This document shows, in pieces, positions 43,784-51,194 of a stretch of 64,000 bases of DNA. The stretch is taken from positions 1,674,001 through 1,738,000 of the forward strand of contig NZ_CP069421.1 of assembly GCF_018118585.1 (NCBI RefSeq). The letters run 5' to 3'. Under the pieces are notes generated by a model that saw nothing but the letters and a program-made list of their open reading frames with translations, ran no database searches and had not been told where the DNA came from. Origin of the DNA: Aristaeella lactis (lineage in GTDB: Bacteria; Bacillota; Clostridia; Christensenellales; Aristaeellaceae). Within the stretch, counting starts at the first letter, position 1, and every line of letters begins with the position of its first letter. Position numbers and translations under genes: made by a program.

Positions 43784-43827
43784 GAAAAGGCAGAGGGCCC
43801 CGACTCACGATTGAGCCGGAGCCCTCT
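43784..43827 (-). terminator. Strong hairpin between hsp20 and ftsH
   Basis: Sixteen-base arms 43792-43807 / 43812-43827 (AGAGGGCCCCGACTCA and its imperfect complement). On the minus strand it is followed by GCCTTTTCTG. Confidence 0.8.
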
Positions 43828-43864
43828 GATTTTCTATACATGGGCCGATTGGCGGGTATGTCAG

Positions 43865-44326
43865 TTAACCTTCGATCAGGATCTGCTTCTTCTCATTAAC
43901 CTTCTGCTGTTCCTTCTTCGGAATCGTCAGACTCAGCACACCGTTTTCATACTTCGCCTTGATGTCCTCCTCGGTCACAGTTTCACCGACATAGAAGCTG
44001 CGCTGCATTGTGCCGGTGTACCGCTCCTGGCGCAGGACTTTACCTTTCTTGTTCTCCTGCTTCTTTTCCAGTGCTTTCTCTGTCGCTATTGTCAGATAAC
44101 CATTTTCCAGATTCAGCTTGATTTCTTCTTTCTTGAATCCGGGCAGATCCACATCGACTTCGTATCCTTCATCCGTTTCCTTTACATCCGTCTTCATCAT
44201 GTGCTGTGCATTTCTGCCGTACAGAACATGCTCAGGACGGGTAAATCCATGGAAGAAGTCCCGGTCAAAGTCATCAAAGACATCCATCAGGTTCTCACCG
44301 AATACGCTGGGAAGATAAGTACTCAT
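43865..44326 (-). CDS. hsp20: Hsp20/alpha-crystallin small heat-shock protein
   Basis: 153 residues from the ATG at 44326 (GGAGG 9 bases upstream; an in-frame ATG at 44341 overlaps the site). N-terminal arm with FDDFDRDFFHGF, alpha-crystallin domain about 45-140 with VDLPGFKKEEIKLNLENGYLTI and the closing ENGVLSLTIPKKE. ATP-independent holdase. A CtsR-type operator overlaps its promoter at 44456-44484, so heat induction is expected. It pairs with FtsH as element cargo. Confidence 0.94.
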   Translation of the reverse strand: MSTYLPSVFGENLMDVFDDFDRDFFHGFTRPEHVLYGRNAQHMMKTDVKETDEGYEVDVDLPGFKKEEIKLNLENGYLTIATEKALEKKQENKKGKVLRQERYTGTMQRSFYVGETVTEEDIKAKYENGVLSLTIPKKEQQKVNEKKQILIEG

Positions 44327-44455
44327 AATAACAACCTCCATTCATGGCCTTCATCGCCGGGCTTCTCACCCGTCATGCCGGGTCGCAATCTGGCCTTTAT
44401 GCAGGTCGTGCACTTTGTGGTCTCCGGCCACCCCGTTCTTCCGAACGCTGATTAT

Positions 44456-44484
44456 ATTATATTCAAAGATCAAAGATAGTCAAA
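44456..44484 (-). promoter_or_regulatory. hsp20 promoter with CtsR-like operator
   Basis: Minus strand TTGACT (44478-44483), 16-base spacer, TATAAT (44456-44461). Plus strand reads GATCAAA-GAT-AGTCAAA (44468-44484), 12 of 14 matches to the CtsR heptad repeat GGTCAAA-NAN-GGTCAAA, with a third partial heptad ATTCAAA at 44461-44467. Confidence 0.7.
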
Positions 44485-45134
44485 CTTAAGATTGGCCTAT
44501 TTACTCCGTTATCCGGCGACTGTATGCTTTTTGTCCCTCTTAGTCTGTTTTCCTGAGAATTTCTGGATAATTCATTGTATTTCTAAAGATTTTCATTTGC
44601 GGATTTTTTTGTCTCCAAAATCAATGCTCTGAATTTTCTGCATAGATATATCCAGGATTTTTGAGTATTTAACTGTCAGTTGAAAGACAAATCCTTTTTT
44701 AATATCCAGAAGCATGAATCCTTGATTCTTCTCCTCGATCAGCAAAAAAGATTTGCTACCAAAAAGCGCTGAACCCTTGTATTTTCATTGAATTTCTGAT
44801 TGATCGGCACTTTCATTGACTACTCCTCCTCCATAGAATCGTAGTAGTAATCACTCTGTTGCCGAACAAAGTCAACTATAAACCTTATCCGGCTGGCACT
44901 GATCAATCTGCTAAGCCGATAAAGCCGGAACATATTCGCTTGATCAATAATATGATTTACTACTGAAAAAGCGCCGAACCCTTGTTTTTCAAAAGGCCAG
45001 CGTTTTTTCATATAGCGTTGATTTTCATATTTTCGGCAAAATTTCACCAGTAGTAAAACAGTAGTAGTAATTTCAATTCTGACCGGCACGATTTGCCGCG
45101 ATAAGTGCGTGTCCGGGCGTGTCCTGTCAGCCCC
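44485..45134. other. Gene-free A+T-rich interior end of the integrated element
   Basis: No credible gene. It contains direct repeats (next entry), GTAGTAG-rich tracts near 44838 and 45050-45072, and GCGGCAAATCG inverted at 45091-45101. The word AGTAGTAAAAC at 45050-45060 also occurs at 41321-41331, near the other end of the element. Confidence 0.5.
44761..44990. repeat. Direct repeat pair in the element
   Basis: AAAAAGCGCTGAACCCTTGT at 44761-44780 and AAAAAGCGCCGAACCCTTGT at 44966-44985, 19 of 20 identical. Possible integrase arm-binding sites (inference). Confidence 0.5.
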
Positions 45135-45176
45135 TTAGTCACTTTTGCCGTGGCAGATAAACAAAATCCTGGTCAA
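45135..45176 (-). pseudogene. Orphan 5' end of the tyrosine phosphatase gene
   Basis: From a TTG at 45176 with AAGGAG 11 bases upstream it reads MTRILFICHGKSD and stops at 45135. The first ten residues match the start of the intact phosphatase (MIKILFICHGN). It follows the MATE gene by 76 bases. It is the displaced original start of that gene, cut at the attachment core. Confidence 0.75.
45145..45161. repeat. Attachment site core, right
   Basis: TTGCCGTGGCAGATAAA, matching 41038-41054 at 16 of 17 bases in the same orientation. The two cores bound about 4.1 kb. Confidence 0.7.
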
Positions 45177-45251
45177 TGTCTCAAAAGCTCCTTGTTTCTA
45201 TGATAAGTATAATCCTGATTTCCTTAAGCAATCCCCTTGTTCCGTTTTCCC

Positions 45252-46601
45252 TTATTCTGTCAGCATTTTTCTGGTTTTTACCATATACACAGTCATCAGG
45301 AAAATGGTCATGATCACCCAGGTGACCGGCTCTGTCACGCAGACGCCGGTAAATCCCAGCGACGGGATCAGCCACAAAGCAAAGACGATCTTCATCAGCA
45401 GTTCAATGACGCTGGAGAAAACCGGTGCTGTTTTCTGTCCCATGCTTTGCATGCTGACCCGCATTGCCAGCAGCACGCCCAGCACCGGGAAGAAGGGAAA
45501 ATGGATCCTCAGGCTCATCACCGCGTTGTCCAGGACCTCCCCGTTGTGCGTTCCGGTCGTAAACAGAATGATGGCACGTCCGAATAGGTATACGATCAGG
45601 CAGGAAAACAGTCCCCAGGCGATCTGTATTCCCATGATGCTTTTCAGCGTATCCCGGATTCTCTGCTTCTGCTTCGCGCCCCAGTTCTGTCCCACAAAGG
45701 TCCCGGCAGCGTTCATCATGCTGCTCATGGGCTGCATCAGGATATTGATGATCCGCCGGGCTGCGGTATGCGCCGCGATATACGTCTCTCCGAGCACATT
45801 TGCCGCTCCCTGGAATACCACAGAACCAATGTCCACCAGGCTGTACATAAATCCCATAGCCCCGCCGGTGGCGAGCATCTCTTTTGTCAGTCCTTTTTCC
45901 AGCCGGAAATCCTCCCTCGCCGGCATCATATCGCGGTAATTGCGATATACATAAATGCCGGTCAGGATTCCGGAGACCGCCTGGGCCGTAACGGTAGCCA
46001 GCGCCGCTCCGCCCACGCCCATATGGAATACCGCCACAAAGAGCAGATCCAGCGCGACGTTCAGCAGACTGGAAAAGATCAGGAAGTACAGGGGTGTTTT
46101 GCTGTTCCCGAATGCCCGCAGAATCCCGGCAAACATACTGTAGCAGATTGTCGCTGCCATACCTCCGAAAATGATCACCATATAGCTGTATGCCTGGTCA
46201 AAGATGCTTTCAGGTGTGTTCATCAGCCGCATCAGGGTAGGCAGGAGGGTCAGTGCCAGGATGGTCAGGACAGCTGTAATGATCCCGTCCAGCACCATCA
46301 TATGGCCAATGGATCTGCGGATCTTCTCCTTCTCATGGCCTCCGAAGGCCTGCGTCACAATCAGCGCAAATCCGCTGTTCAGTCCCCAGGCCAGGTTAAT
46401 GATCAGTCCGTAGAGGGAAGAGGTCGCGCCGATTGCGGCGATTGCCTGATCCCCCAGGCAGTATCCGGCCACCATGGTATCCACCATGGAATAGATCTGC
46501 TGGAAGATATTTCCGATAAAAAGAGGAATCGCGAAAGCCAGGATCTTCCTGACCGCGTTTCCCTGTGTCATATCCAGAACGGTTCCTTTTCTGTTCGGCA
46601 T
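45252..46601 (-). CDS. MATE family multidrug/cation antiporter
   Basis: 449 residues from the ATG at 46601 (an upstream TTG at 46610 is too near the AAAGGGA site). About twelve membrane helices in two related halves. The opening QGNAVRKILAFAIPLFIGNIFQQIYSMVDTMVAG is typical of DinF/NorM-like MATE proteins in clostridia. It exports organic cations or drugs in exchange for sodium or protons. Transcribed from module 2. Before integration of the element it was followed by the tyrosine phosphatase gene. Confidence 0.93.
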   Translation of the reverse strand: MPNRKGTVLDMTQGNAVRKILAFAIPLFIGNIFQQIYSMVDTMVAGYCLGDQAIAAIGATSSLYGLIINLAWGLNSGFALIVTQAFGGHEKEKIRRSIGHMMVLDGIITAVLTILALTLLPTLMRLMNTPESIFDQAYSYMVIIFGGMAATICYSMFAGILRAFGNSKTPLYFLIFSSLLNVALDLLFVAVFHMGVGGAALATVTAQAVSGILTGIYVYRNYRDMMPAREDFRLEKGLTKEMLATGGAMGFMYSLVDIGSVVFQGAANVLGETYIAAHTAARRIINILMQPMSSMMNAAGTFVGQNWGAKQKQRIRDTLKSIMGIQIAWGLFSCLIVYLFGRAIILFTTGTHNGEVLDNAVMSLRIHFPFFPVLGVLLAMRVSMQSMGQKTAPVFSSVIELLMKIVFALWLIPSLGFTGVCVTEPVTWVIMTIFLMTVYMVKTRKMLTE

Positions 46602-46682
46602 GATTCTCAATTCCCTTTATGAATAATGCTTAGGGCGCATTTTTTATTCATCCCTAATGATCTGGCTCTTGGTATCTGAATT

Positions 46683-46740
46683 AGCATACCATAGAACATA
46701 CCCCCGGGCAACAAAAAACCGGCTGACTGTTGTCAGCCGG
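46683..46740 (-). promoter_or_regulatory. Terminator-promoter module 2
   Basis: Hairpin CCGGCTGAC/GTCAGCCGG (46719-46740), six T, TTGCCC (46706-46711), 17-base spacer ending TGG, TATGCT (46683-46688). Ends the secreted phosphatase gene and starts the MATE gene. Confidence 0.8.
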
Positions 46741-46756
46741 TAATCTGTCTTTCCTG

Positions 46757-47920
46757 TTATTCACCCAGTGCCGTTTGTACCGCGGAGATTTCTTCCTGTG
46801 TCAGTCCTATGCTCAGCAGGTACTTTTCCGCGCAGGCCTGCAGGTCTGCTCCCTCAATGGTCTCCAGTCCGAAGGACGTCGCCAGGGACTTCATAATGTT
46901 GCTCCCGGCAATGATATCATACTGTTCCGTGCCGAGCTCGACGCCATAATAGTTATGATAGGTGATCATGTAGTCAGCCACCACTTCATCGGCGGTTGCG
47001 CCCATCAGGCATTCCAGGATGGCGGAGGTGAAGCCGGCCCTGTCCTTTCCTTCGTTGCAGTGGATCAGATAGGGTGCTTCACCCGTAGCGATGAAACGCA
47101 GGCCTTTCGCCAGGCCCTCCCTGAATGAATCAGCGCTGAAGTCAACGCCAAGGTTCAGGGCAATGATCTGCTGTTTGGCATAATAGCTGTCATTGAAACC
47201 CTCATAAAGGCGCATGGTTTCTTCATTGTCAGCAAGATTGATGAAGGTCTTTACGCCCGCCTCCGCGGCAGCGGCATCCGCATACGTGTTCCGGCCGATC
47301 TCAGGATTGACCGGGGAGGAGGAACGATACAGTTTTCCGTCCGCGATTCGTCCCGCCCTGATCATGCGGAAATTAGCAAATTCAGCGTCTGTCAGTCCGG
47401 GATAGTCTTCCCTTTTCTCGCTCCGTACCAGCTGGCGGATTGTCCACTGGTCATAATATCCGCCCTTTTCCTTCATCCCGATGGTCACAGCAACAGGTGT
47501 CTGCACGCCCTCGTTATATTCCCACAGGAAGCCGGGAGCTTCCTCCGTTGTCTGCTTTACGGCAATACCCGCCGTGGTGGCCAGGTCGCCCATGTTGATC
47601 GCCAGGATGACATAGTCCTCCTTCGGTTCCTCCTTGACCACAACCCTGCAGATCATTTCTCCCTGGTCAACATCCGCGAAATTGCTGCCTACAGGCATTT
47701 CATACACCTGTCCGTTGATCGTCACATCCACAATATCGCCATAGGAAAAACCTTCCGCCATCAGGTCTGTTCCGCTGACGGAGAGGACCAGGTTGCCATA
47801 CTTCTGGATATCAGCCACCGTGATTCCGGACATCTGTGCCGCGGTATCCTCCGCGATTACGGAAACTGCCATTGTGAGGCAGAGGATTACAGTTAAAAGA
47901 AGCGAAAGCATTTTTTTCAC
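46757..47920 (-). CDS. Secreted tyrosine/dual-specificity phosphatase with SAM-hydroxide adenosyltransferase-like domain
   Basis: 387 residues from the GTG at 47920 (AAAGGAGG upstream), with a signal peptide ending near SVIAE. Residues about 35-120 (KYGNLVLSVSG, FADVDQGEMICRVV, VILAINMGDLATTAG) resemble the C-terminal barrel of SAM hydroxide adenosyltransferases (DUF62). The rest is a Y_phosphatase3-type domain with FRMIRAGRIADGKLYRSSSP and the P-loop HCNEGKDRAG (CX5R) near residue 285. It is exported and has no wall anchor. Target unknown; phospholipid or protein phosphate is possible. Confidence 0.88.
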   Translation of the reverse strand: MKKMLSLLLTVILCLTMAVSVIAEDTAAQMSGITVADIQKYGNLVLSVSGTDLMAEGFSYGDIVDVTINGQVYEMPVGSNFADVDQGEMICRVVVKEEPKEDYVILAINMGDLATTAGIAVKQTTEEAPGFLWEYNEGVQTPVAVTIGMKEKGGYYDQWTIRQLVRSEKREDYPGLTDAEFANFRMIRAGRIADGKLYRSSSPVNPEIGRNTYADAAAAEAGVKTFINLADNEETMRLYEGFNDSYYAKQQIIALNLGVDFSADSFREGLAKGLRFIATGEAPYLIHCNEGKDRAGFTSAILECLMGATADEVVADYMITYHNYYGVELGTEQYDIIAGSNIMKSLATSFGLETIEGADLQACAEKYLLSIGLTQEEISAVQTALGE

Positions 47921-47940
47921 GGGATAACCTCCTTTTTCTT

Positions 47941-48102
47941 TCATATCAGCAGTTCCCCGCCCGTCCTCTTCGCAAAAACAGGAAGGTCTTTTTCATCCAT
48001 ACCGTCTATGGCCTTATAGTCACATTGTTGCTCCGCTGCGAAGATTTCAAAGCGTGTCCGGAGAATCTCACCGGGTTCCCCCTGGTCAGCTCCCCGAACC
48101 AT
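47941..48102 (-). CDS. Possible small protein of 53 residues
   Basis: ATG at 48102 with GGAAGG 4 bases upstream, stop at 47941, overlapping the leader of the next gene by an ATGA. The frame reads MVRGADQGEPGEILRTRFEI and onward with sensible composition, fills the gap between yciI and the phosphatase, and stays open upstream through KNGKIKNLEGK. It might instead be a C-terminal extension of the YciI gene reached by a frameshift in the run AAAAAA near 48132. Function unknown. Confidence 0.4.
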   Translation of the reverse strand: MVRGADQGEPGEILRTRFEIFAAEQQCDYKAIDGMDEKDLPVFAKRTGGELLI

Positions 48103-48119
48103 TTTGCCTTCCAGGTTTT

Positions 48120-48416
48120 TTATTTTACCGTTTTTTCTCCCAGAACCAGAACCACGTTCATCGGTTCCACTTCTATTTTCTCCCAGACGCCCTCGGTCAC
48201 ATACGGTTCAGCCGCAAGATAGGCATCCAGAGCAGCCCTGTCTTCAAATTCCATGACCAGTGCGGAACCCTTCATCCTGCCCTCTTCATCCAGCAGTCCC
48301 CCGGCACAGATGATCTGTTTTCCGAGGGCCTTCATGCCCTCCAGATGCCGCGGCCTGACGGCCATCCTTTTCTCCAGCATATTTTTTCCGTCATAGGCTT
48401 TGACAATAAACTGCAT
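48120..48416 (-). CDS. YciI-like (YCII domain) protein
   Basis: 98 residues from the ATG at 48416 (AAGGAGG upstream). Ferredoxin-like YCII fold: MQFIVKAYDG, RPRHLEGMKALGKQIICAGGLLDEEG with the conserved His, then GSALVMEFEDRAALDAYLAAEPYV. Some family members have hydrolase or dehalogenase-like activity; most are unknown. Transcribed from module 3. Confidence 0.9.
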   Translation of the reverse strand: MQFIVKAYDGKNMLEKRMAVRPRHLEGMKALGKQIICAGGLLDEEGRMKGSALVMEFEDRAALDAYLAAEPYVTEGVWEKIEVEPMNVVLVLGEKTVK

Positions 48417-48512
48417 GATTCCATCCTCCTTATATTCAGGCATCCCCTTTTCTTTTCAGGCTTATGCCTTCCTTTTGATTCCCATCCGTTTCTGTTTTTC
48501 TTTTCCTGCTCA

Positions 48513-48570
48513 AGAATACCATATCCGGTACTCCCGGGCAATCAAAAAACAGGCTGCTTTCACAGCCCGT
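48513..48570 (-). promoter_or_regulatory. Terminator-promoter module 3
   Basis: Hairpin GGCTG/CAGCC (48552-48567), six T, TTGCCC (48536-48541), 17-base spacer ending TGG, TATTCT (48513-48518). The hairpin overlaps the end of the GNAT gene, and the promoter drives yciI. Confidence 0.8.
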
Positions 48571-49096
48571 TCCGTGTATTCCTGTATTCATAAATCAGTT
48601 TGTCATATGTCTGCTGCCCGATGGTCAGTCCGTCCTTCTCGGTGCGGATCAGATGCATTCCCGCCTTCTCCAGCACTTTGCGCGATCCGGCATTCTCCGC
48701 GGCACACCAGGCCGTCACACAGCCAATCCCCTCGTTTTCCGTCAGATAGGTCAGCACGGCCTTCAGTGCCTCAGTGGCATAGCCTCTTCCCCTGCACGCC
48801 CTGACGATGCTGAACCCGACCTCAATCCGGTCATCCTGATAGTCATAGGCTCCGATCGTTCCATACAGCACATCTTCCGAGTCAATCGCCCAGCCATAGA
48901 AATGCCTGTCACGGTAACTATCCATAAACCCGCGCACCGTCTCCTCCGCCATTTCGGGAGATGCATAAGGATTCCAGCCGGAATACTGATATGCCGTCGG
49001 ATCTGTCCCAAACTCCTCATACAGCGTTGCTGCGTCATGGAGACTGTATCTCCGCAGGATCAGCCGTTTTGTCCGGAGCTCCGCTGTTCCGTGCAC
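48560..49096 (-). CDS. GNAT acetyltransferase (RimJ/RimL-like)
   Basis: 178 residues from the GTG at 49096. N-acetyltransferase fold with TKRLILRRYSLHDAATLYEEFG, EVGFSIVRACRGRGYATEALKAVLTYL (acetyl-CoA loop) and AAENAGSRKVLEKAGM. It acetylates an amine of a protein or small molecule. The frame stays open upstream and joins a broken N-terminal module (49097-49311), so the true protein may be about 250 residues. Confidence 0.9.
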   Translation of the reverse strand: MHGTAELRTKRLILRRYSLHDAATLYEEFGTDPTAYQYSGWNPYASPEMAEETVRGFMDSYRDRHFYGWAIDSEDVLYGTIGAYDYQDDRIEVGFSIVRACRGRGYATEALKAVLTYLTENEGIGCVTAWCAAENAGSRKVLEKAGMHLIRTEKDGLTIGQQTYDKLIYEYRNTRNGL

Positions 49097-49311
49097 TTCC
49101 GCTTCCTCAATGGAATCAATCTGCGATTCATAGAGGAGAATATCTCCGATCCTGATTCCTGCCTCTTCTTCGCCATACTCATGCAGGCTGTATTCTGCCG
49201 GAAAATATACAGCGATTCCTGTATATGTTTCTCCGTCACCCTGACGTGTTTTTCCTCATATTCCGCCAGTTCCATAATCCGCTCCGTTATCTTACAGATT
49301 CCATTGTGCAT
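49097..49311 (-). pseudogene. Frameshifted N-terminal module, probably fused to the GNAT protein
   Basis: From ATG 49311 one frame reads MHNGICKITERIMELAEYEE and on to VRVTEK. At the run TTT (49228-49230) the coding-looking sequence moves to the GNAT frame: TYTGIAVYFPAEYSLHEYG, GIRIGDILLYESQIDSIEEAEVHG, running straight into the GNAT domain. One added A restores a single 250-residue frame. The module has no known function. Confidence 0.55.
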
Positions 49312-49329
49312 CAGCCTGCATCCGTGGTT

Positions 49330-50097
49330 TTACGGCATATGCCTGCCGGTTTTCTCACAGATTTTTTCCGCAAACAGACCGGCCAGGATTTCGCATCCTT
49401 CGTCTGTCGGATGCAGTCCGTCATAGGTCATCCAGGCCGCCTCCGGCGGATAGGGATAGGGATCCTCCCCGGGCGAAAACGGGACGCCTGTATAATCCGG
49501 AAAAACCAGATCTTCTGTCCGGTCTCCTCGTCGGACGCGCTTGAACCGGACCGCGTTTTCCGGCGTAAAGCCGGAAAGATCGTGACAGTTAACCGTTGCG
49601 ATCCCCTCAAGCTCGCAGCATTTAAGAATTCCTGCCGATACTTCAGACAGTTTCTGTCCATGCTCCGGCGCATAGCTTCCCTGCGCGTTGTTTTCCGGAT
49701 CCCACAGGTATACGAAATCCGTGCGTTCCACCGGGTTGCCCACAATGATACAGGCCTCGGGAGATGCTTTCCGGATATGATCCAGCAGGATTCCCAGGTT
49801 GCCCAGAATCGTCCCGGCTGTTCTGCTGCTGAAATCAGCTTCCGAGCCCAGGGGCATCCCCCAGTGCCAGTCATTGGTTCCCAGCAGGACTGTATAGAGA
49901 TCTGCTTCCGGAATCGGCTGGGCAATCCAGTCCTGGAATGTGGATCCGTTAATCCCGATATTATTCAGTTTCAGTTCCGGAATCTTCTCCCCGATCCTGG
50001 AAAGATATCCCTTTTTCACCCTGTATCCTGTTTCATCCAGGTGATCATTCAGGTACGTGAAGGAATCCCCGATAGCACACCAGCGCATTTCTTTCAT
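49330..50097 (-). CDS. SGNH/GDSL hydrolase
   Basis: 255 residues. The four blocks are visible: AIGDSFTY (Ser nucleophile), INGSTF, LLGTNDWH (Asn) and DGLHPTDEG (Asp-His). It has no signal peptide, so it is cytoplasmic. It likely hydrolyses an ester, such as an O-acetyl group on a sugar or lipid. It starts 18 bases after the alpha/beta-hydrolase gene, suggesting a two-step deacylation unit. Confidence 0.92.
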   Translation of the reverse strand: MKEMRWCAIGDSFTYLNDHLDETGYRVKKGYLSRIGEKIPELKLNNIGINGSTFQDWIAQPIPEADLYTVLLGTNDWHWGMPLGSEADFSSRTAGTILGNLGILLDHIRKASPEACIIVGNPVERTDFVYLWDPENNAQGSYAPEHGQKLSEVSAGILKCCELEGIATVNCHDLSGFTPENAVRFKRVRRGDRTEDLVFPDYTGVPFSPGEDPYPYPPEAAWMTYDGLHPTDEGCEILAGLFAEKICEKTGRHMP

Positions 50098-50115
50098 TTC
50101 TGCCTCCGTGCGGTA

Positions 50116-50892
50116 TCATATCGCCCGCAGCCAGCGGGCAGCCATTTCGATCCATTCCCGGCACTCAGCCCGGATACTCTCCGCTCCTGCCGGATAAACC
50201 TGGTCGCTGGACAGGGACAGGCCGTGTTCTCCCTGCTGCCAGATGTGCAGTTCAAAAGCAATGCCCTTTCTGCAGAGCGCCTCCGCCAGCAAAAGGCTGT
50301 TCTCAACAGGAACGCAGCCGTCCTCCCGGGTATGCCAAAGGAATACCGGCGGGGTATCCTCCCGCACAAACTTTTCCAGCGACACTTCGTCCTTCAGGTT
50401 CTCATATTCATCTCCCAGGAGGTTTTCGATGGATTCCCGGTGGGAATATTCCCCGGAAGTAATGACCGGATAGGAAAGGATCATGGCGTCCGGCCTGCAG
50501 GTCTTTCCCTGCGGCATCTGATGCCATTTCAAACCGATATGCGCCGCCGCATGTCCGCCGGCGGAAAAGCCCATAACCGCGATCCTGTGCGGATCGCACA
50601 GCCACTCTCCCGCATGTGCCCGGGCATAGGCCACAGCCTCCGCCGCCTCCTCCAGTGCCTTCGGATAGCGCACCGGTGCCACAGAATAGCGGACTACCGC
50701 CGCCTGGATCCCCAGGGACAGCAGGCGCAGGGCCACCGGCTCCGCTTCCCGGTCGCTGCGCCAGGCATAGGCGCCGCCGGGAAAAATCAGCGCAAGCGGC
50801 CTTCTTCTTTCCGGTTCCACCGCCCGGTTGTCCGCCAGATAGATTTCCAGTTCTGCTCCCGTTCCGGGAAGGGTAATGACCTCATGCCGCAT
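50116..50892 (-). CDS. Alpha/beta-hydrolase esterase (acetyl-esterase-like)
   Basis: 258 residues from the ATG at 50892 (GGAGGG upstream); an earlier in-frame ATG at 50940 has no ribosome site. Oxyanion region FPGGAYAWRSDRE, nucleophile elbow GFSAGGHAA, acid near DAMILSYPV/PVFLWHTREDGCVPVENSL and histidine GEHGLSL. This is the BD-FAE/acetylxylan-esterase-like group. Cytoplasmic. Transcribed from module 5 with the SGNH hydrolase and GNAT genes. Confidence 0.92.
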   Translation of the reverse strand: MRHEVITLPGTGAELEIYLADNRAVEPERRRPLALIFPGGAYAWRSDREAEPVALRLLSLGIQAAVVRYSVAPVRYPKALEEAAEAVAYARAHAGEWLCDPHRIAVMGFSAGGHAAAHIGLKWHQMPQGKTCRPDAMILSYPVITSGEYSHRESIENLLGDEYENLKDEVSLEKFVREDTPPVFLWHTREDGCVPVENSLLLAEALCRKGIAFELHIWQQGEHGLSLSSDQVYPAGAESIRAECREWIEMAARWLRAI

Positions 50893-50993
50893 ATTGCTTC
50901 TCGCCCTCCGTCCGAAGACTTTCAACCATGTTGATTTCATTCCGGTACTGTGCCCGGGAAAGCTGTATAAAACTTACAACCAGATTGTTTTAT

Positions 50994-51052
50994 AGCATAT
51001 CACACAGCACAGCTGCGGGCAATAAAAACCGGCCGGATTATTTTCCGGCCGG
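50994..51052 (-). promoter_or_regulatory. Terminator-promoter module 5
   Basis: Hairpin CCGGCCGG/CCGGCCGG (51029-51052), TTTTTA, TTGCCC (51017-51022), 17-base spacer, TATGCT (50994-50999). The base before the -10 is A rather than G in the TGN element. Confidence 0.7.
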
Positions 51053-51126
51053 ATTCTTGTTCTCCTGATCAGTACTGATAGGAATTCATCCGGGTATAGG
51101 CAGTCTGGGCAATCTCCAGGAAGCAC

Positions 51127-51164
51127 AAAACAGTATGGGGTTCCGCTTTCGCGGAACCCCATAC
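51127..51164 (-). terminator. Terminator after the flavoprotein reductase gene
   Basis: Perfect 14-base arms GTATGGGGTTCCGC (51133-51146) / GCGGAACCCCATAC (51151-51164). On the minus strand it is followed by TGTTTTG. Confidence 0.8.
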
Positions 51165-51194
51165 GCTGGAAATATGAAGAAGACTCTGAATGTC

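Noticed and set aside
44820-45089. 89-codon minus-strand frame inside the element
   Set aside because: No ribosome site and the sequence covers GTAGTAG tracts and one of the direct repeats, so it is not convincing as a gene.
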